Shown here in pieces: positions 1 to 11,737 of a DNA stretch of 64,000 bases. The notes beneath the pieces were generated by a model. The model was given only the letters and a program-made list of their open reading frames with translations. It did not search any database and was not told the DNA's origin. Numbering within the stretch: position 1 is the first letter of the stretch; each line of letters begins with the position of its first letter. A program made the position numbers and the translations under genes. Source of the stretch: Dactylonectria macrodidyma. Taxonomy: Eukaryota > Ascomycota > Sordariomycetes > Hypocreales > Nectriaceae. The stretch covers positions 186,001-250,000 of the forward strand of contig JAGMUV010000003.1 in assembly GCA_020744425.1 (NCBI GenBank), written 5' to 3'.

Positions 1-1510
1 AGGAGATACTCGTGGGGGCCAACCTTTACAGTGCACTACAGGCTTTTCAGTGCTCCTCGCCACGACCTCTGTGGGTTGATGCTCTCTGTGCCAATCTAGC
101 GGACATTGAAGAACGCAATTACCAAACGAGTCTCATGAACTACACATATTCGCGTGCCCAGAAAGTCTTGGCCTGGCTCGGTCCAGCTCCGCATCCTTTC
201 ACCGAAGAAGAGCTTAACGACATGAAGACCCCTAATCGTCTCTGGTACATGCAGTGGAGCGGTCAAAATCGCGCCGCGATTGCATAAAGCCCATATTGGT
301 CACGCCGTTGGACTATTCAAGAGATTTTCCACGCAAAGAAAATTCACTTCCACCTCAGAATCAGAGTCTTCTACATTGAGGGATGTGCCAATCTCATCGT
401 AGGGGATGCGCTCGAACACATTCGCCGACGGCTCGAGTTGCTCCACGTTACTCGCGAGAGACGAGGATCAGATATTCAGCGCCTGGACGTGCTATTGAAG
501 ACTTACAGCTCTCTTAAGTGCCGTGAACCTCTGGATAAGGTCTTTTCGTTTCTTAGCATGGCAGACGACGCTGCTCAGGACCTCATCGAAGTTGACTACA
601 ACATGGGCCACTTTGATTTGTACACAAAATTGGTGGAATACCATCTCGGGTCACCTCCAATGCCGAATTGGCCTCGATGCTTCGTAAAGGATTTCGATTT
701 CGGGCCGTGGAGGCATAAAAACAGTTACACGGAATTCTCAAGGGAGCTTGAACGCTCTGTTAGACTGGTTTCCTTTAGCAATCTAGCTCAGAAAACGCTA
801 GAGGGGAGTGTTGACAGGAGTCGGCCCAACGCCAGCCCCAGTGCTCGTGAAGGCGTCTTCGTCGCCAGAGGCGCCTTTGCGGGCAAGATTTTGCGTCTTG
901 GTCCGACGTACAATGAACTTGTTTCCTCCCTAGAGCCAAACAGACGATGGATGGCTACGATTGAAGAAGAATGCATCAAGGACCCTCATTTGAATGAGGT
1001 GCGGAGGCTAAGCGAGGAATATTCTCGCGCAATGCTAGCCTGGGACGAAGACTATCTTCGTCCCATTCGAATAGGGAAATTCTCAAACTCATATGGCTTT
1101 CGCGTGAGTGCGGATGATAAGTTCATTTCTCACCAAGAGGCGGTCCCAAACTCTGAAAGTTCTGAGCCAAGACTGTTCTTGGCGACAAAGGGGTGATGGG
1201 GTTTATTCCGCCACAAGCAAAAGCAGGAGACATGATCTACTCGTTTTGGGAGTGCACCGTGGGCTTCGTCGTTCGCAAGGTTGCCGAAGATCGATGGATG
1301 ATGGTGGGAAGAGCCGAGTTGTCAGACGAAAGCCTGCATAGGGTTATATCCGAGCCCTTCTTCCACGATGCTCTCAACTATCGCGCAAGCGGAGATGGAG
1401 ATTCCAAAGGAAAGAATAAAGGCTCTGTGCGAGGATCTCAGAAGAAGGCTTTTGAAAACATGCTTGATTTCAAGTTAGATCTACACGCACTGCAACAACT
1501 CACTGCTTGA
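1..1510 (+). pseudogene. HET-domain (heterokaryon incompatibility) gene, broken, 5' end outside the window
   Basis: The frame is open from base 3 and reads like the middle of a HET domain: 'NLYSALQAF', then 'PLWVDAL', then 'YTYSRAQKVLAWLG'. HET proteins trigger cell death after fusion of unlike hyphae. Two lesions are visible. A TAA at 285-287 sits in frame immediately before the conserved 'SPYWSRRWTIQEI' segment, where the neighbouring copy has His-Asn before 'PYWTRLCIIQE'. The frame also breaks in the G run at 1191-1194: 'RLFLATKG' ends at TGA 1194-1196 and the continuation 'VMGFIPPQAKAGDMI' lies in the frame of 1193-1510. It matches the neighbour's 'GTKSLRGVAPRNARVGDLI' residue for residue if one base is restored. 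The motif usually read CINQ is CANL here. It converges on a related broken gene at 1920-3509. The HET call is firm; whether any product is made is unknown. Confidence 0.85.
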
Positions 1511-1919
1511 AATGAACTACTAAGGGTAGTGGCGCATCAGAATAGGTCATGCGGGCTTCACATGTATCACCACGTACCTGCTGGGGTTTGTCTTTGGCAT
1601 TCTCAGTTTGATCAAAGGTTGAGGTTGAGGCTCTGTGAAATGAGAAACCTTTGTCTTTCGTCGAAGCCGGACAGCCTGGGTGGAAGGCACTCGTTTCTCA
1701 CTTCTCGCACGCTTCAAAACACCCGCGGACACATTTTTACTAGAGGCTATTGTGAGGTACTTGAAACAGCTGGTCTGTTAGTCTTGGTACCGGGATCAAA
1801 GAGGTCCGAGTCTCTTGGCGTTAGTTGAAGACACCCTGAACTTGAGACCGGCACCGTGATTGAGCCGGAAGTTTAATACCTGAAACGCCACACTCACGGT
1901 TTGATTCCAATCGTTTAGT
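1511..1919. other. Spacer between the two convergent HET pseudogenes
   Basis: It holds both 3' flanks. A short open frame at 1529-1828 has no recognisable motif and I do not count it as a gene. Confidence 0.5.
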
Positions 1920-3509
1920 CTAGGCAGAAAGTTTATGCAGCGTCTCTAGATCTATCTTTAGGTTGATGAAGTTTTGGAATGAGGTATCTCCGGGGGCGGG
2001 TTGTCGTTCCTCAAGGGTCAGCTCGCTGAAGTCATGCTCAATCCCATCTTTTCCATCACTGTCCCCATCTGAGTCTTCGGTCTCTTCTCTGAATCGCTCA
2101 GCTCGCCCTACAAACATGTAGCGGTCCTCTGTTTCCGCAATTTTGCGAAGCACAAGTGCGACATTGGACCCGAGAAAAGTGCAGATCAAATCTCCGACGC
2201 GGGCATTGCGAGGAGCGACTCCTCGCAATGACTTAGTCCCAAGAAACAGCCTCGCTTCTGGTAGATCGGTGTTTTCTGTATCTTCTTTCGTAAAGCTAGG
2301 GGCCTCTTCTCCGGCGCCTAGACGGTATCCAAATGAATATTCCGAGTACAACGCTCTGACTCTACCCAGGCGTTTCTCGTCCCAGCTCAAAATGGTTTGA
2401 GAGAATGCTGCGTAAGTATTGCGCGCCTGTTGCAATTCCGACGACTGCCGATATGCCTCTGAAATGGTCTGCTTCCAAGTCTTATCACTCCTCACTGATG
2501 ATACAATTTCAATCGGAGTTGGTCCCAGGCGGATGATTTCGCCAGCGATAAAGCCCATGGCAGTGCGCAAAGTATTTGGCCAGTCCACACCTGTCTGGCT
2601 CTCTTCTTCGGCAACGGCACCCCCAAGAACGTTCTGTATTAGTTGACTAAACTTGACCAATTTTACAGCACGATCAATGTCACCCGAGAATGGGCTATCT
2701 GATGGTGCAGATGTGGTTTGGTGGAAGCGGATAACCTGAGCGTAGAGCTGTGCGAATCCGATCTTGTAATCAACCGTGATGGCTTTGTCGGATCCGTCGT
2801 AGACGAGTCCCAGAAACCCATAAATTTTGTCACGCTTTTCAGTGCATTGAGCCTTTTTGAAATGCTCCACCAAGTTCTCCAATCTCCACGCGCTGGTGTA
2901 TCGCTCATCTCGCAGCTTTTTGATAGAGTCGCTTCGTCTTTCGAGGGCCCGCCACGCTGGGTTCATTGTGCTCTCGACTCGCTCCCAGTCGAGCGAATTA
3001 TTTCCGAGATGGAACACAACCTCGTGAGCAAGAACGAGCTCTTGGATGATGCAGAGGCGGGTCCAGTATGGATTGTGAGACACGGCATACCACTGCTCAT
3101 CCGAGAAGAAGCCAGACTGGAGTTCGGTGGTGAGGTACCCGGCCAAGCCAAAACTCGCTCGGTACGGGTGTAGACGAATGCCATCAGGCTGACCTGCCAA
3201 TTACGCTCGGTCACATCATCTTGGTTGATAGAGACAGCATCCGCCCACAGGGCAGCTGGAGGTGGAGGAGCGCATTATACAGGTTGCTGCGCACGAGAAA
3301 GGGATTTCCGTTGATGGTAATAGCCTTAGTCGCCGGTTGTGTGCCCCAGGTGTAGGACAGAGCTTCATATACAGGTTTGCTGCCAAACGCTCTGTGGTGC
3401 AGCTCGCATTTGATTCCCTTGTCTTTGGGCGATGAACGAGGCAACAGCACAAGGAGGCGAAGTGCATCGACACCTGACTCGAAAGGATCGTATGGAAATA
3501 TTGTTGTGT
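1920..3509 (-). pseudogene. Second HET-domain gene, broken by two frameshifts
   Basis: Read on the minus strand, the remains begin with 'YDPFESGVDALRLLVLLP' (about 3498-3440), followed by 'YEALSYTWG', the classical start of a HET domain. No ATG lies between the upstream stop near 3509 and this motif. The frame changes near 3240, inside the segment that should read 'LWADAVSINQDD'. It changes again near 3141, in 'VLAW.GYLTTELQ'. Both are explained by a missing base (or 3n+1 bases). From there 1920-3200 is open for about 426 codons with 'NPYWTRLCIIQELVLAHEVVFHLG' and the long C-terminal region also found in the neighbour at 1-1510, so the two are diverged paralogues lying tail to tail. I read this as a decayed gene. 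Sequencing error in short homopolymers is the main alternative. Confidence 0.85.
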
Positions 3510-6500
3510 GTCAGATTCTCTTAGATCACGAAGCCGTCACTTCGTATTCTTGGGTGCAAAGTCGAAGAGTTGAGCTGTGGTCAGCGCACACTGTAATGTC
3601 TCTGTGACGGCCAGCCTAAGAGTGTGGGACAGAGCAAGTAAGACCGGGTTGATGGTCGTCCCGCTTGCGAAGTCTTGATTGGCTGCGTCTACGAAGCGCG
3701 CCCGCTTCGGTCATCTCATTCCGCTCTGGCTTCAGGGGTTCATGGTCAGTCAGACAGGAAGGGCTCAGTGCTCAGACTCAAAATGACAACTGGCAAGTTG
3801 AGTCTCTGGCCAGTACGTACGTCGGACAGAGGATACTGAACCAAAGTGTATGAAAGAGGTACAAGCACATGGGCAAGCTTCCAAAAATATGCAGCAAACG
3901 CAACGAACATGTTGACTGGGGATCTTGAGTTGCCGCCTCAGCCGTGTTTTGATGACGCGATAACCAGAAACGTAAAATTGCTGTAGCTACATCCCTCCAT
4001 CACCAAAACGTCAGTGAAACTGTTTCCACGCTTTTGGGAAACTTATGCTATTTTTGTAAAGCAAGCTGTCTTTTCGGTGATTGTCTTGCCGAACGGAGGT
4101 TGTCATCACGATTGGCGGTCGTCGCTCTGATGGAAGTTTAGGGTAGCTCCCATTCGGGTCGGGTTGAGGACAACGAGACACTTCACCCTACCAAATAAGG
4201 GAGCAAGCCTCTCATTCAACCTAACCTTTGTTATGGAACGCATTGTAACCGTCTTATGAGACGTGCACTTCTTCCCCCAATTTCCCTCCCCCCCGCCCAT
4301 CCAGTCGGTATTGACGGAGTACCTGGGTTGATAATGGTTCATTCCCCACTCATGAAACGGCTCGCGATGGAGATCTGCTAGAACAACCGAAGAAATCGCC
4401 AAGAGATGTTGGCAAGAATCGCCAAGGGACGATGGCTAGACCCCTCCTTCAGTGGGTTGCTGCTAGGACCGTCGATGAAGTGTTGGTCAGATTCATCAAA
4501 AGTGTGTTGGTTAGATCCTTCAACGGGGTTGAATGAAATCAAGGGGCTCTTGATTACATGGTCGCGGAATAAGCGGCACACCTCCGAACTAAAAACAGAC
4601 TCGCCATGATTGACACACCTCCAAATACCAGTACGTATGATCTGACATGTTGAATGCTTTCTGTCGCGTTTTTCGTAATGGCCAAGCGACAACCCATTTC
4701 ACCACGTATCCATGCCAGCTTGGCCTTGGCGTGGAGGCGTGGCAATCTGGAGAAAAAAGAGAACAAACAAGGATGGGCAAAGTGAATGGTGCGAGAGGGA
4801 GCAATTAAGCATAAAATGGGCCAGGGCTCACGTCCCCACAACAGCCTTGCGGGCTTCTTCTTACTTTACGCGCGGAAGAAGCGCCATGCTGCTCATCCTT
4901 TAACAGTTTTTCAGTTCTCATGACGTCGAGTCTATGTGGCCACCATCCTTCAACTTGCGTCGATAGGTAGACTAACGAGCCTGTCAGTTTTGATCGTGGC
5001 GGCCGGGTTGTGTCAACGGGTGTGGAGCAATACGAGCTGGCATCATTCTAGCATTGACGGAATTCCCGCTTGGATGTCTGGAACTGAACCGCACTCTTAC
5101 TTGGTAGGTGCGTAATTTGTACTCCCCATGTGCGGTTTCAGCCGATTGGGCTGGGCCAAAGGCCTGCAAAAGAAGCCGTAGGGTGTGTGCCAATGTCGTG
5201 ATTGTGGAGCTGGCGGGAACAATTCTTGACTAGCGAGGGGTGAGAAGGTCTCTTTTACAAGCCTTTAATTGGGTTCTCCGAAGTAAGCGGGACTCCACAG
5301 GGTTGAAGTTTGGCTCCACCCCCTGGAGAGGGTCTGGGGCTGAGCATTGGGGCCAAACTGTCCATACCGATTGGATCAGCAGAGACACTCTCGGATCTTC
5401 GGCTGATGTCCACGAATTTGTATCCGCATCAAGGGAACCTTTCCATCAAAGGACTAGGCACTCCGTCAAGAGACCAGACACTCATCAAGCTCATCAAAGG
5501 GGGCCCAGGCAAGTTCCAGTCGGGCGTATTTTTCTCCGCACCAAGCAGAACCAAACTTATAGCGTCATTCTGTCAGCTTGCGGAGGTGATCAAGGCACAT
5601 GGTACGGACTACATGATGGTGTGATGCAGTAGAGTACCACACCACGTCGAGATGCCATGCATGCTGCAAAGGCCCTACTGCAGAGCGCCTGTAATGTAAT
5701 GAGCAGGTCCGTGGACTAAGAACCATTCGCTTGTCCGGTACAGTAGGCTTTCGGTACAAGCAGCTAGCGAGCCAGTAGTCTATGCTTAATTGACTGTCGC
5801 ATCCACTAATTGACTCCCTGGCGGCTCGACGGTTGGGAGGAGGGGGGCGGAATAAACAGGGGTTGGGACATGGTACGGGTAATCTGGACTGCAGAACAGC
5901 CACAAGGCTTGGGCTCGCGCCGATCAATCCTATCATCAGGACCATGATCTCCGGCTCCTTCGGCGCAGGCTAACCAGGAATTATCACAGAGGAGGAGGGG
6001 TGATAAGAACTGCATTTCTGCCCCTTTCCTCACCTCCCACATCTTGCACGCTCAGGTTGGCCCAGCCCCATAACGCAATGTTCCTTTGCCCACCAGTTGG
6101 TCGGTCTAAGATAAGGCCGAGGAAATAATGAAATGAGATGCTCACACCCCCCCACCCTACCCTTCCAAGGCCCTTGCCCTCAAAAAGGCCTGGCAGGGGG
6201 GGCCCTTGGAGCCGCTAAAAAGCTTGCTTCCGCTTTCCGTGCCAAACAAACTTTGGTGGATAGCTAAGGGCCGCTATCTGGTTCTAGCATTTGTAGGCAG
6301 TCCAGAAAGGATGCACCCCCTCCGGATCCTAGAGGGGCCTTGGAGCGGGTGGCTGCGCCCTGGGAGACTTTATTGCCCCTGGTTTTGCTGCAAAAGTTCG
6401 GTAGAGACTGCTGAGTGGTTATCTGTAATCTGTTCACACGTTGGAGCCCAGCCGGACAGATTCCGTGTTGGTATTCCTTCGCGACTTCTGCCGATCTCTC

Positions 6501-6772
6501 GCCCTTCTCAAACTCCCTTCCCTTCAACACTCCTCGTCTTTCGTTGCTTCGCGTCTTCTCGCCGTCTCATGTACTGAGCCGCCTCATGTCCTAAGCCCCC
6601 TCTTTGGGCTCCTCTCTGGCGACGTTTTTCTTCTTTACATTCGTTTCACTCCCCGCGCGTTGCGGTTTGCTGGTCCCACTCTCGCTTCTGTACTACTTGT
6701 CCCCAGGTCCCGACGACAAGAGACTTGCATGCCCTTCATCGTTGCTGCTGCTCATCGAACGAAGACCAAAGA
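3510..6772. other. Gene-poor stretch with no supported gene
   Basis: Open frames here are short, overlap on both strands, and show no domain motifs or convincing splice structure. Around 4430-4560 a loose repeat of GTTGG-TAGATCC-TTCA-like words recurs about three times. The last few hundred bases (about 6470-6770) are pyrimidine-rich on the plus strand, as expected for the leader of the acyltransferase gene that follows. Confidence 0.5.
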
Positions 6773-8395
6773 ATGAACGGCCACGCCCTCAGCCGCATGT
6801 CGGCGGCTCGAGAAGAAAACGAAGGCCTCCTCGACCGCCCATCATCGCCGGCGCCCGAAGCTGAGCTGAGAAGAAGCGATGACGGCATCCTGACGTTCCA
6901 TCGACGCTTCGCCACGTCGACAGTGACCGACTACATCAAGTCGCCCGTGGAAATGGTCCGCACGACGCAGTGGCGCGCCGCCATTGCTCGCTTCGCCTGG
7001 TTCTGCGTGCCCAGCTTCCTCCAGGGCCGACACATGCGCGAGCAAATCCGCCCGGCAAAGCTGTCCAAGACGGCCTATCTCGACGGCGTCCGCGGCTTGG
7101 CCTCCTTCTTCGTCTTCTTCTGCCATACCACCATCTACGGCTGGGTTATCAACAGAGGCTGGGGCTACCACGACTACTACTATGGCTTCTTCCGCCTGCC
7201 CTTTTTCCGACTGTGGTACGCTGGACCCCCAGCCGTGTCCGTCTTCTTCGTCATATCCGGCTACGCCCTGTCCTACAAGCCCATCAGGCTCATCCGCAGC
7301 GGCAAGACGCTCGACTTTTCTCTCACTATGAGTTCAATGACGTTCCGACGCGCCCTACGACTCTTCATCCCGACGACTGTATCCACTTTCCTGATTGTTT
7401 GCTTGATCCGCCTCGGCGCATTCGAGATGAGCAGAGAGATTGTCAAGAACAAGAAGTACTTTAGACATTGGGTCGAAAGCATCCCGAGACGACCGGATTC
7501 TGCGTTTGTACACTTTGAGCAATGGGCATATCACATCTACTACGCTTTTAAAGTCTTTGACTTCAAGACGCGTGGAGCTCTCACTAGTATGTAACTGCTA
7601 CTTGCTCGTTGACTCTCGTTTATGCTAACATGACCGCCAGAGTACGATGTGCATCTATGGACCATCCCCGTCGAATACCGCTGCTCACTCTACCTATTCG
7701 TCGTCCTTCTCGGTACCGCCCGCCTCAAGACGACATGGCGCGCCCTCACAGTCTTTGGCATTCTGTGTGTAACCATTCGACAAAACAGATGGGACTTCGC
7801 ATTGTTCCTGTGCGGAATGTGCCTCGCCGAGTGGGATCATATCCGCGGTGCCCATGTCGCATCCCCCGCGCTGCCGGTAGACGAGAAACAAGTCAGGACC
7901 TCTGGACGACTCAAGCCTATCTTCTGGAACTTGGTCAGCATCTTGGGCTTGTACTTCATGAGCCAACCCGACGGAGGCGGTGAGGAGACCCCTGGTTGGA
8001 TCTTCCTCACTTCTCTGATCCCCAAGTGGTGGGAGGCTCCCTATCGCTATTATCAAAGCATCGGTGCCGTCATATTTCTGCTTGCGGCGGGCTACTCAAC
8101 ATTCTGGCAGCGCTTCTTCAACTCGGGGTTCATCCAATACCTTGGAAAGATCTCCTACTCCCTGTACCTCGTTCACGGTCCAGTGATGCGCATCTTTGGG
8201 TTCCACCTCATGACCCTGGCCTGGAACATAACAGGTGTCCAGGGCAAGTGGTACGACGCTGGCTTTGCGCTGGGCATGATGCTCTCCCTGCCAGTTGTTA
8301 TCACCTTTGCCGACATGTTCTGGCGAGGTGTGGATATACCGAGCGTAAAATTCGCGAGGTGGTTTGAGAGCAAGGTCAGCGTCAAGTCAGATTAG
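6773..8395 (+). CDS. Acyltransferase family 3 (OafA/YrhL-type) membrane protein
   Basis: Two exons, 6773-7586 and 7641-8395, give 522 residues. The 54-nt intron has donor GTATGT, branch GCTAAC and acceptor CCAG, and joins 'ALT' to 'KYDVHLWTIPVEYR'. The domain starts near residue 100 with 'YLDGVRGLASFFVFFCH', the family signature including the His thought to act in acyl transfer. 'HLWTIPVEY' is the second conserved block. About ten hydrophobic segments follow the cytosolic N-terminal 100 residues. Members move acyl groups onto sugars, lipids or other acceptors at membranes; the substrate here cannot be predicted. The ATG at 6773 is the first in frame (6725 is only a TTG); the ATG at 6797 is an alternative. 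No linked pathway genes are visible. The family call is secure, the role unknown. Confidence 0.9.
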
Positions 8396-9539
8396 AGACA
8401 AATGGCTTCTGGGATCAAACACTGGGTCTGTGTTTGGTATTCATGTATGAGCAGGTATGCTTCTGGGATTAATTGGTTGGCATCTTTCGCTTTAGCAGGT
8501 TAATACATCATGATCGATTTGTAACTGTCGTTGGGCCGGGTCAATGGATTCAATCAAGGTGTGTCGCATTTGCACTCAGCTTACGCGCATTACGCACTTG
8601 GCGTGAGTCACGATGTCTTCGCGTTTTCTTCAGTGTTGCTCGCCGAATTCGTGGCCTTTTCATGTCCTTAAGCCTAGCAGTCACTGTCCCTCTGGCTTGT
8701 GGAAGTCGACGTAACTGTCGCCTCGACGCTAGTGAATCGGATTGGGAAGCAGTCGCCTTTTGTTAAGTCATGTACGACTTTTCATCAATGTGAAAGACGG
8801 TGTCTGCTTCACTATAGTAGAGATGTTTGTCCTCGAATGTCGCGAATTGATTTGAATCAAAGCTAGGAAGTGGGATAGATTGACAATTTGGATTGCCAAC
8901 CTCAATGGAGAACTCGAATTGTAACCGTTTGAGATTCCTCGAACTGCAAAAAGCTGGATTCGATTGACAATCTGCCTTTTCTAGTGTGAATTGACATTGT
9001 TTCCGTTGGAACATTCCAAGAGGGGTAAGAATCGCATCCTGTCAATCAATAAGCAATCTGCGTGCTCTGATTCAGTCGCGGATTCGGATTGTATCCGTGC
9101 TAACATTTCCCCTCATTTCCCATGATAAATCATCACAAGTATTCTACCAAAGTCCGCCAGTCATCCCACCGGAACTCCACCTTCAACATAACGCTCTCCC
9201 ATTTTTATTCCCATAATTGGTCAATCATCGGATGCTAACTTAATCGCTCCGCTGTCTTGATACTGAGTTCTGGCTATGTGTGTACGCGTTGAATGGTAGG
9301 CTTTGGCTCCGCTGCTGAACAAGCAGGGCGTCACTAATGAGCGGCATTGCGGAGTCAGGGGAAATTTCCGATCATACCCGCTACGGGTGAAGACAACTTG
9401 AAGAGAGTATAAATAAAGACAGACATCGATGTCATTTCCTTCTCATCTTCATCAACAGCGTCTCTGACATTTCAACAGACATTCGATCCTTCGATTTCTC
9501 TATACAGTTCAACCACACAACATAAACGCGCCACTCACC
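8396..9539. other. Intergenic region with promoter of the NmrA-like gene
   Basis: No gene is seen. The first half is 3' flank of the acyltransferase gene. The last 130 bases carry a TATA-like box (9408-9415) and a C/A-rich leader. Confidence 0.55.
9408..9415 (+). promoter_or_regulatory. TATA-like box of the NmrA-like gene
   Basis: TATAAATA lies 132 bases before the ATG at 9540 and is followed by a C/A-rich, ATG-free leader, the expected arrangement for a strongly transcribed fungal gene. No mapped transcript supports it. Confidence 0.5.
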
Positions 9540-10483
9540 ATGTCCACTATCCGGCATGTCGCCCTCCTCGGCGTAAGTTCACTTGCTGGTTGGACTAGCA
9601 GTCACTAAATAAACCACAGAAAGGTTTCCTTGGCACCGCGGTTCTGAAGGAGCTTCTCGCCAAAGGCTTCGAAGTGACCGTCTTTACTCGAGTTGGGTCT
9701 GCAACTAAAGATTTGCCTGAGGGGGTTCATGTTGCCCAAGTCGACTACTCTTCGCTTTCTAGCCTCACAGAGGCGCTCAAGGGGAAAGATGCCGTTGTTT
9801 CTACCTTGAACGGAGACGCCATACTGGGCCAGACCCTCATCATTGACGCCGCTATTCAAGCTGGTATCAAGCGGTTTGTTCCTGCGGACTTTGGTTCCAT
9901 AACTACCGATCCTAATGCTTGGGATCTCCCTTGCCACTATCCCACGGTCCAAATCCAGCAGCATCTCGCCGCAAAGGCACGAGACGGGCAGATCGAGTGG
10001 ACTATATTCTCCACGGGCCCATTCTTGGACTTGGTTCTCACATTCCCCTTTGCCTTCAACTTTGCCAACCAGACGGTGGAGCTCTTTGACAACGGCAAGC
10101 ACCGATTCAGCGGAAGCACCACGAGTTCCATCGGAAAGGCCATCGCAGCATCGTTCAAGAATCCCGAAGCGACTAAGAACCGCAACGTCTTTATCCACAA
10201 CATTGTTACGAGCCAGGGCGAGCTGGTGGAGATTGCCAAGAAACTTTCGCCAGCCGGAGTAGAATGGGCTGTGACTAATGTTGATGGCAAGGCCGAGTTG
10301 CAGAAGCAACTCGACGACGCCGCCACTAACGGACCCAATCTGGGTAATATTATTGGGATGCTCAAGGCCGCTATCCTCAGTGGAGGGTATGAAAGCGAGT
10401 ACAAAGTCGTTGATAATGAGCTTCTTGGCCTGGAAATTTGGACTAAACAGGATTTAGAGGCTTTGGTTGCTTTTAAGGTCTAG
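9540..10483 (+). CDS. NmrA-like / isoflavone reductase-like NAD(P)-binding oxidoreductase
   Basis: Exons 9540-9572 and 9620-10483 (47-nt intron, GTAAGT...ACAG) encode 298 residues. The intron cuts the N-terminal Rossmann loop: exon 1 ends 'HVALLG' and exon 2 starts 'KGFLGTAVL', giving the glycine-rich dinucleotide loop G-K-G-F-L-G. 'VTVFTR' follows as the end of beta 2, where an Arg usually favours NADPH. 'IKRFVPADFGS' and 'WTIFSTGPFLD' are typical of the isoflavone/pinoresinol-lariciresinol reductase-like atypical short-chain dehydrogenases. Fungal members range from true reductases to redox-sensing regulators such as NmrA. The length is typical. No neighbouring gene points to a substrate. 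The family call is firm; the enzyme activity is open. Confidence 0.9.
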
Positions 10484-11737
10484 TAAACTTCGGAGTTGGT
10501 ATCTTCTTGGGGGAAATTTGAGTGCACTGTTTCTACTTGTGACGGAAGTATCTAGTCTAAAGTGTTCATATAAGAAACTCACCCTCACCCCAACTCAATG
10601 GATTAAGAAGGCTGCCTCCTGCAAATCGTGACTTCGACCAGTGGGTACTCCCTTAGTAGCCGGCCATGTGGTGCGTGAACTTTCGATCTCCCTCAAGTGA
10701 GATATCATCGTCTTCAAACATCATGAGGCCGCTGTATATAGGATCACGATTCACAAGAACTGGTAGCCGCTCCATATTTAGATCTAGGACAATGATGGAA
10801 CCTCAATATGGCCTAATGCCCTCTTGATGGCGTCTCTGGCGTTCCTCAATGCGACTTACCTGACCACAAACGCCACCTCGTAGTCCACTGTGTAAAAGGT
10901 AGATAGGATGAGACAGACGCATGATATCCACTATTACTAGCAATAAAAAACTCGCCAGTGGCGTGCTACCATGGCTGAGGATTTTCATGGGGCATCCATC
11001 TCCAAGATGAAGGCGACGTCGTCGAAACCGGTAGGTAGCGTTGCGGTCGTTATTTGGAACTGCGCCTAGCTGACAACCACAGCTCGCATCTTTAAGTCTG
11101 CTGGACTGAGCACCCTACTATAGTAAAGTACATGCTTCAGTGGATTTTTGCCATGAGTCCTTGGTGTGAATGAATGCCAGACAGGGCCGGATATGGCGAT
11201 AATTCTAGACTTAGCGACCGCTCCTTCGACTCCACCATCGGCTCGGGCGCTCCCGCCCTAATCTTTACTGGCACTCATTTAAGGGCTGAGGATTCCGCAG
11301 CTTTGAGTGCTTTAAGCCCCAGTACGGTCTTGACGTTTCGCTCGAACCATCCAGCCAGCACTTTGGCCAATTTCTACTCAACTCCCGTTGCAGGAAACGG
11401 CGCGAGGGTTTCATCTCACGAAATGAAGAACCACAGAATATATCTATATGAATGAAAAGCAATTACTTAGCCTAGGACTCTATGACCTACTCACTTAATC
11501 ATTCCAAGCTCATTCTCATCCGAGTCGAGACATATAGCGGAGAGAAAAGTAAGGACTCTCGAAACCAGTCTAACTTACCTTGTGTAATCTTCTATCTTAC
11601 CTGTATGAGTTTTAGCTACCTTCGAGTCGTTCCTTCGAGCATCCATCCATAAGTACCGAGCTTTGTCTCTGCAGATTAGGGTCGTCGAGATGTCTGACTT
11701 GCTTCTCGCATCCTACCCTGAGGTGGTACGGCTAAAG
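10484..11737. other. Intergenic region with a possible minus-strand gene fragment
   Basis: No complete gene is supported. On the minus strand about 10802-10653 reads as an open stretch with balanced composition ('VLDLNMERLPVL', then 'RDPIYSGLMMFEDDD', ending 'THHMAGY' at TAA 10653-10655). This looks like the C-terminal end of a lost gene, but I recognise no family. The rest shows nothing convincing. Confidence 0.3.

Noticed and set aside
12..287. Short frame read as an independent small protein
   Set aside because: It starts at GTG and is the continuous upstream part of the HET frame interrupted by the TAA at 285.
5240..5945. Overlapping plus and minus frames as small genes
   Set aside because: No domain, no splice support, and both strands equally open, as in non-coding DNA.
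6725..6772. Upstream extension of the acyltransferase start
   Set aside because: The extension begins at TTG; the first in-frame ATG is 6773.
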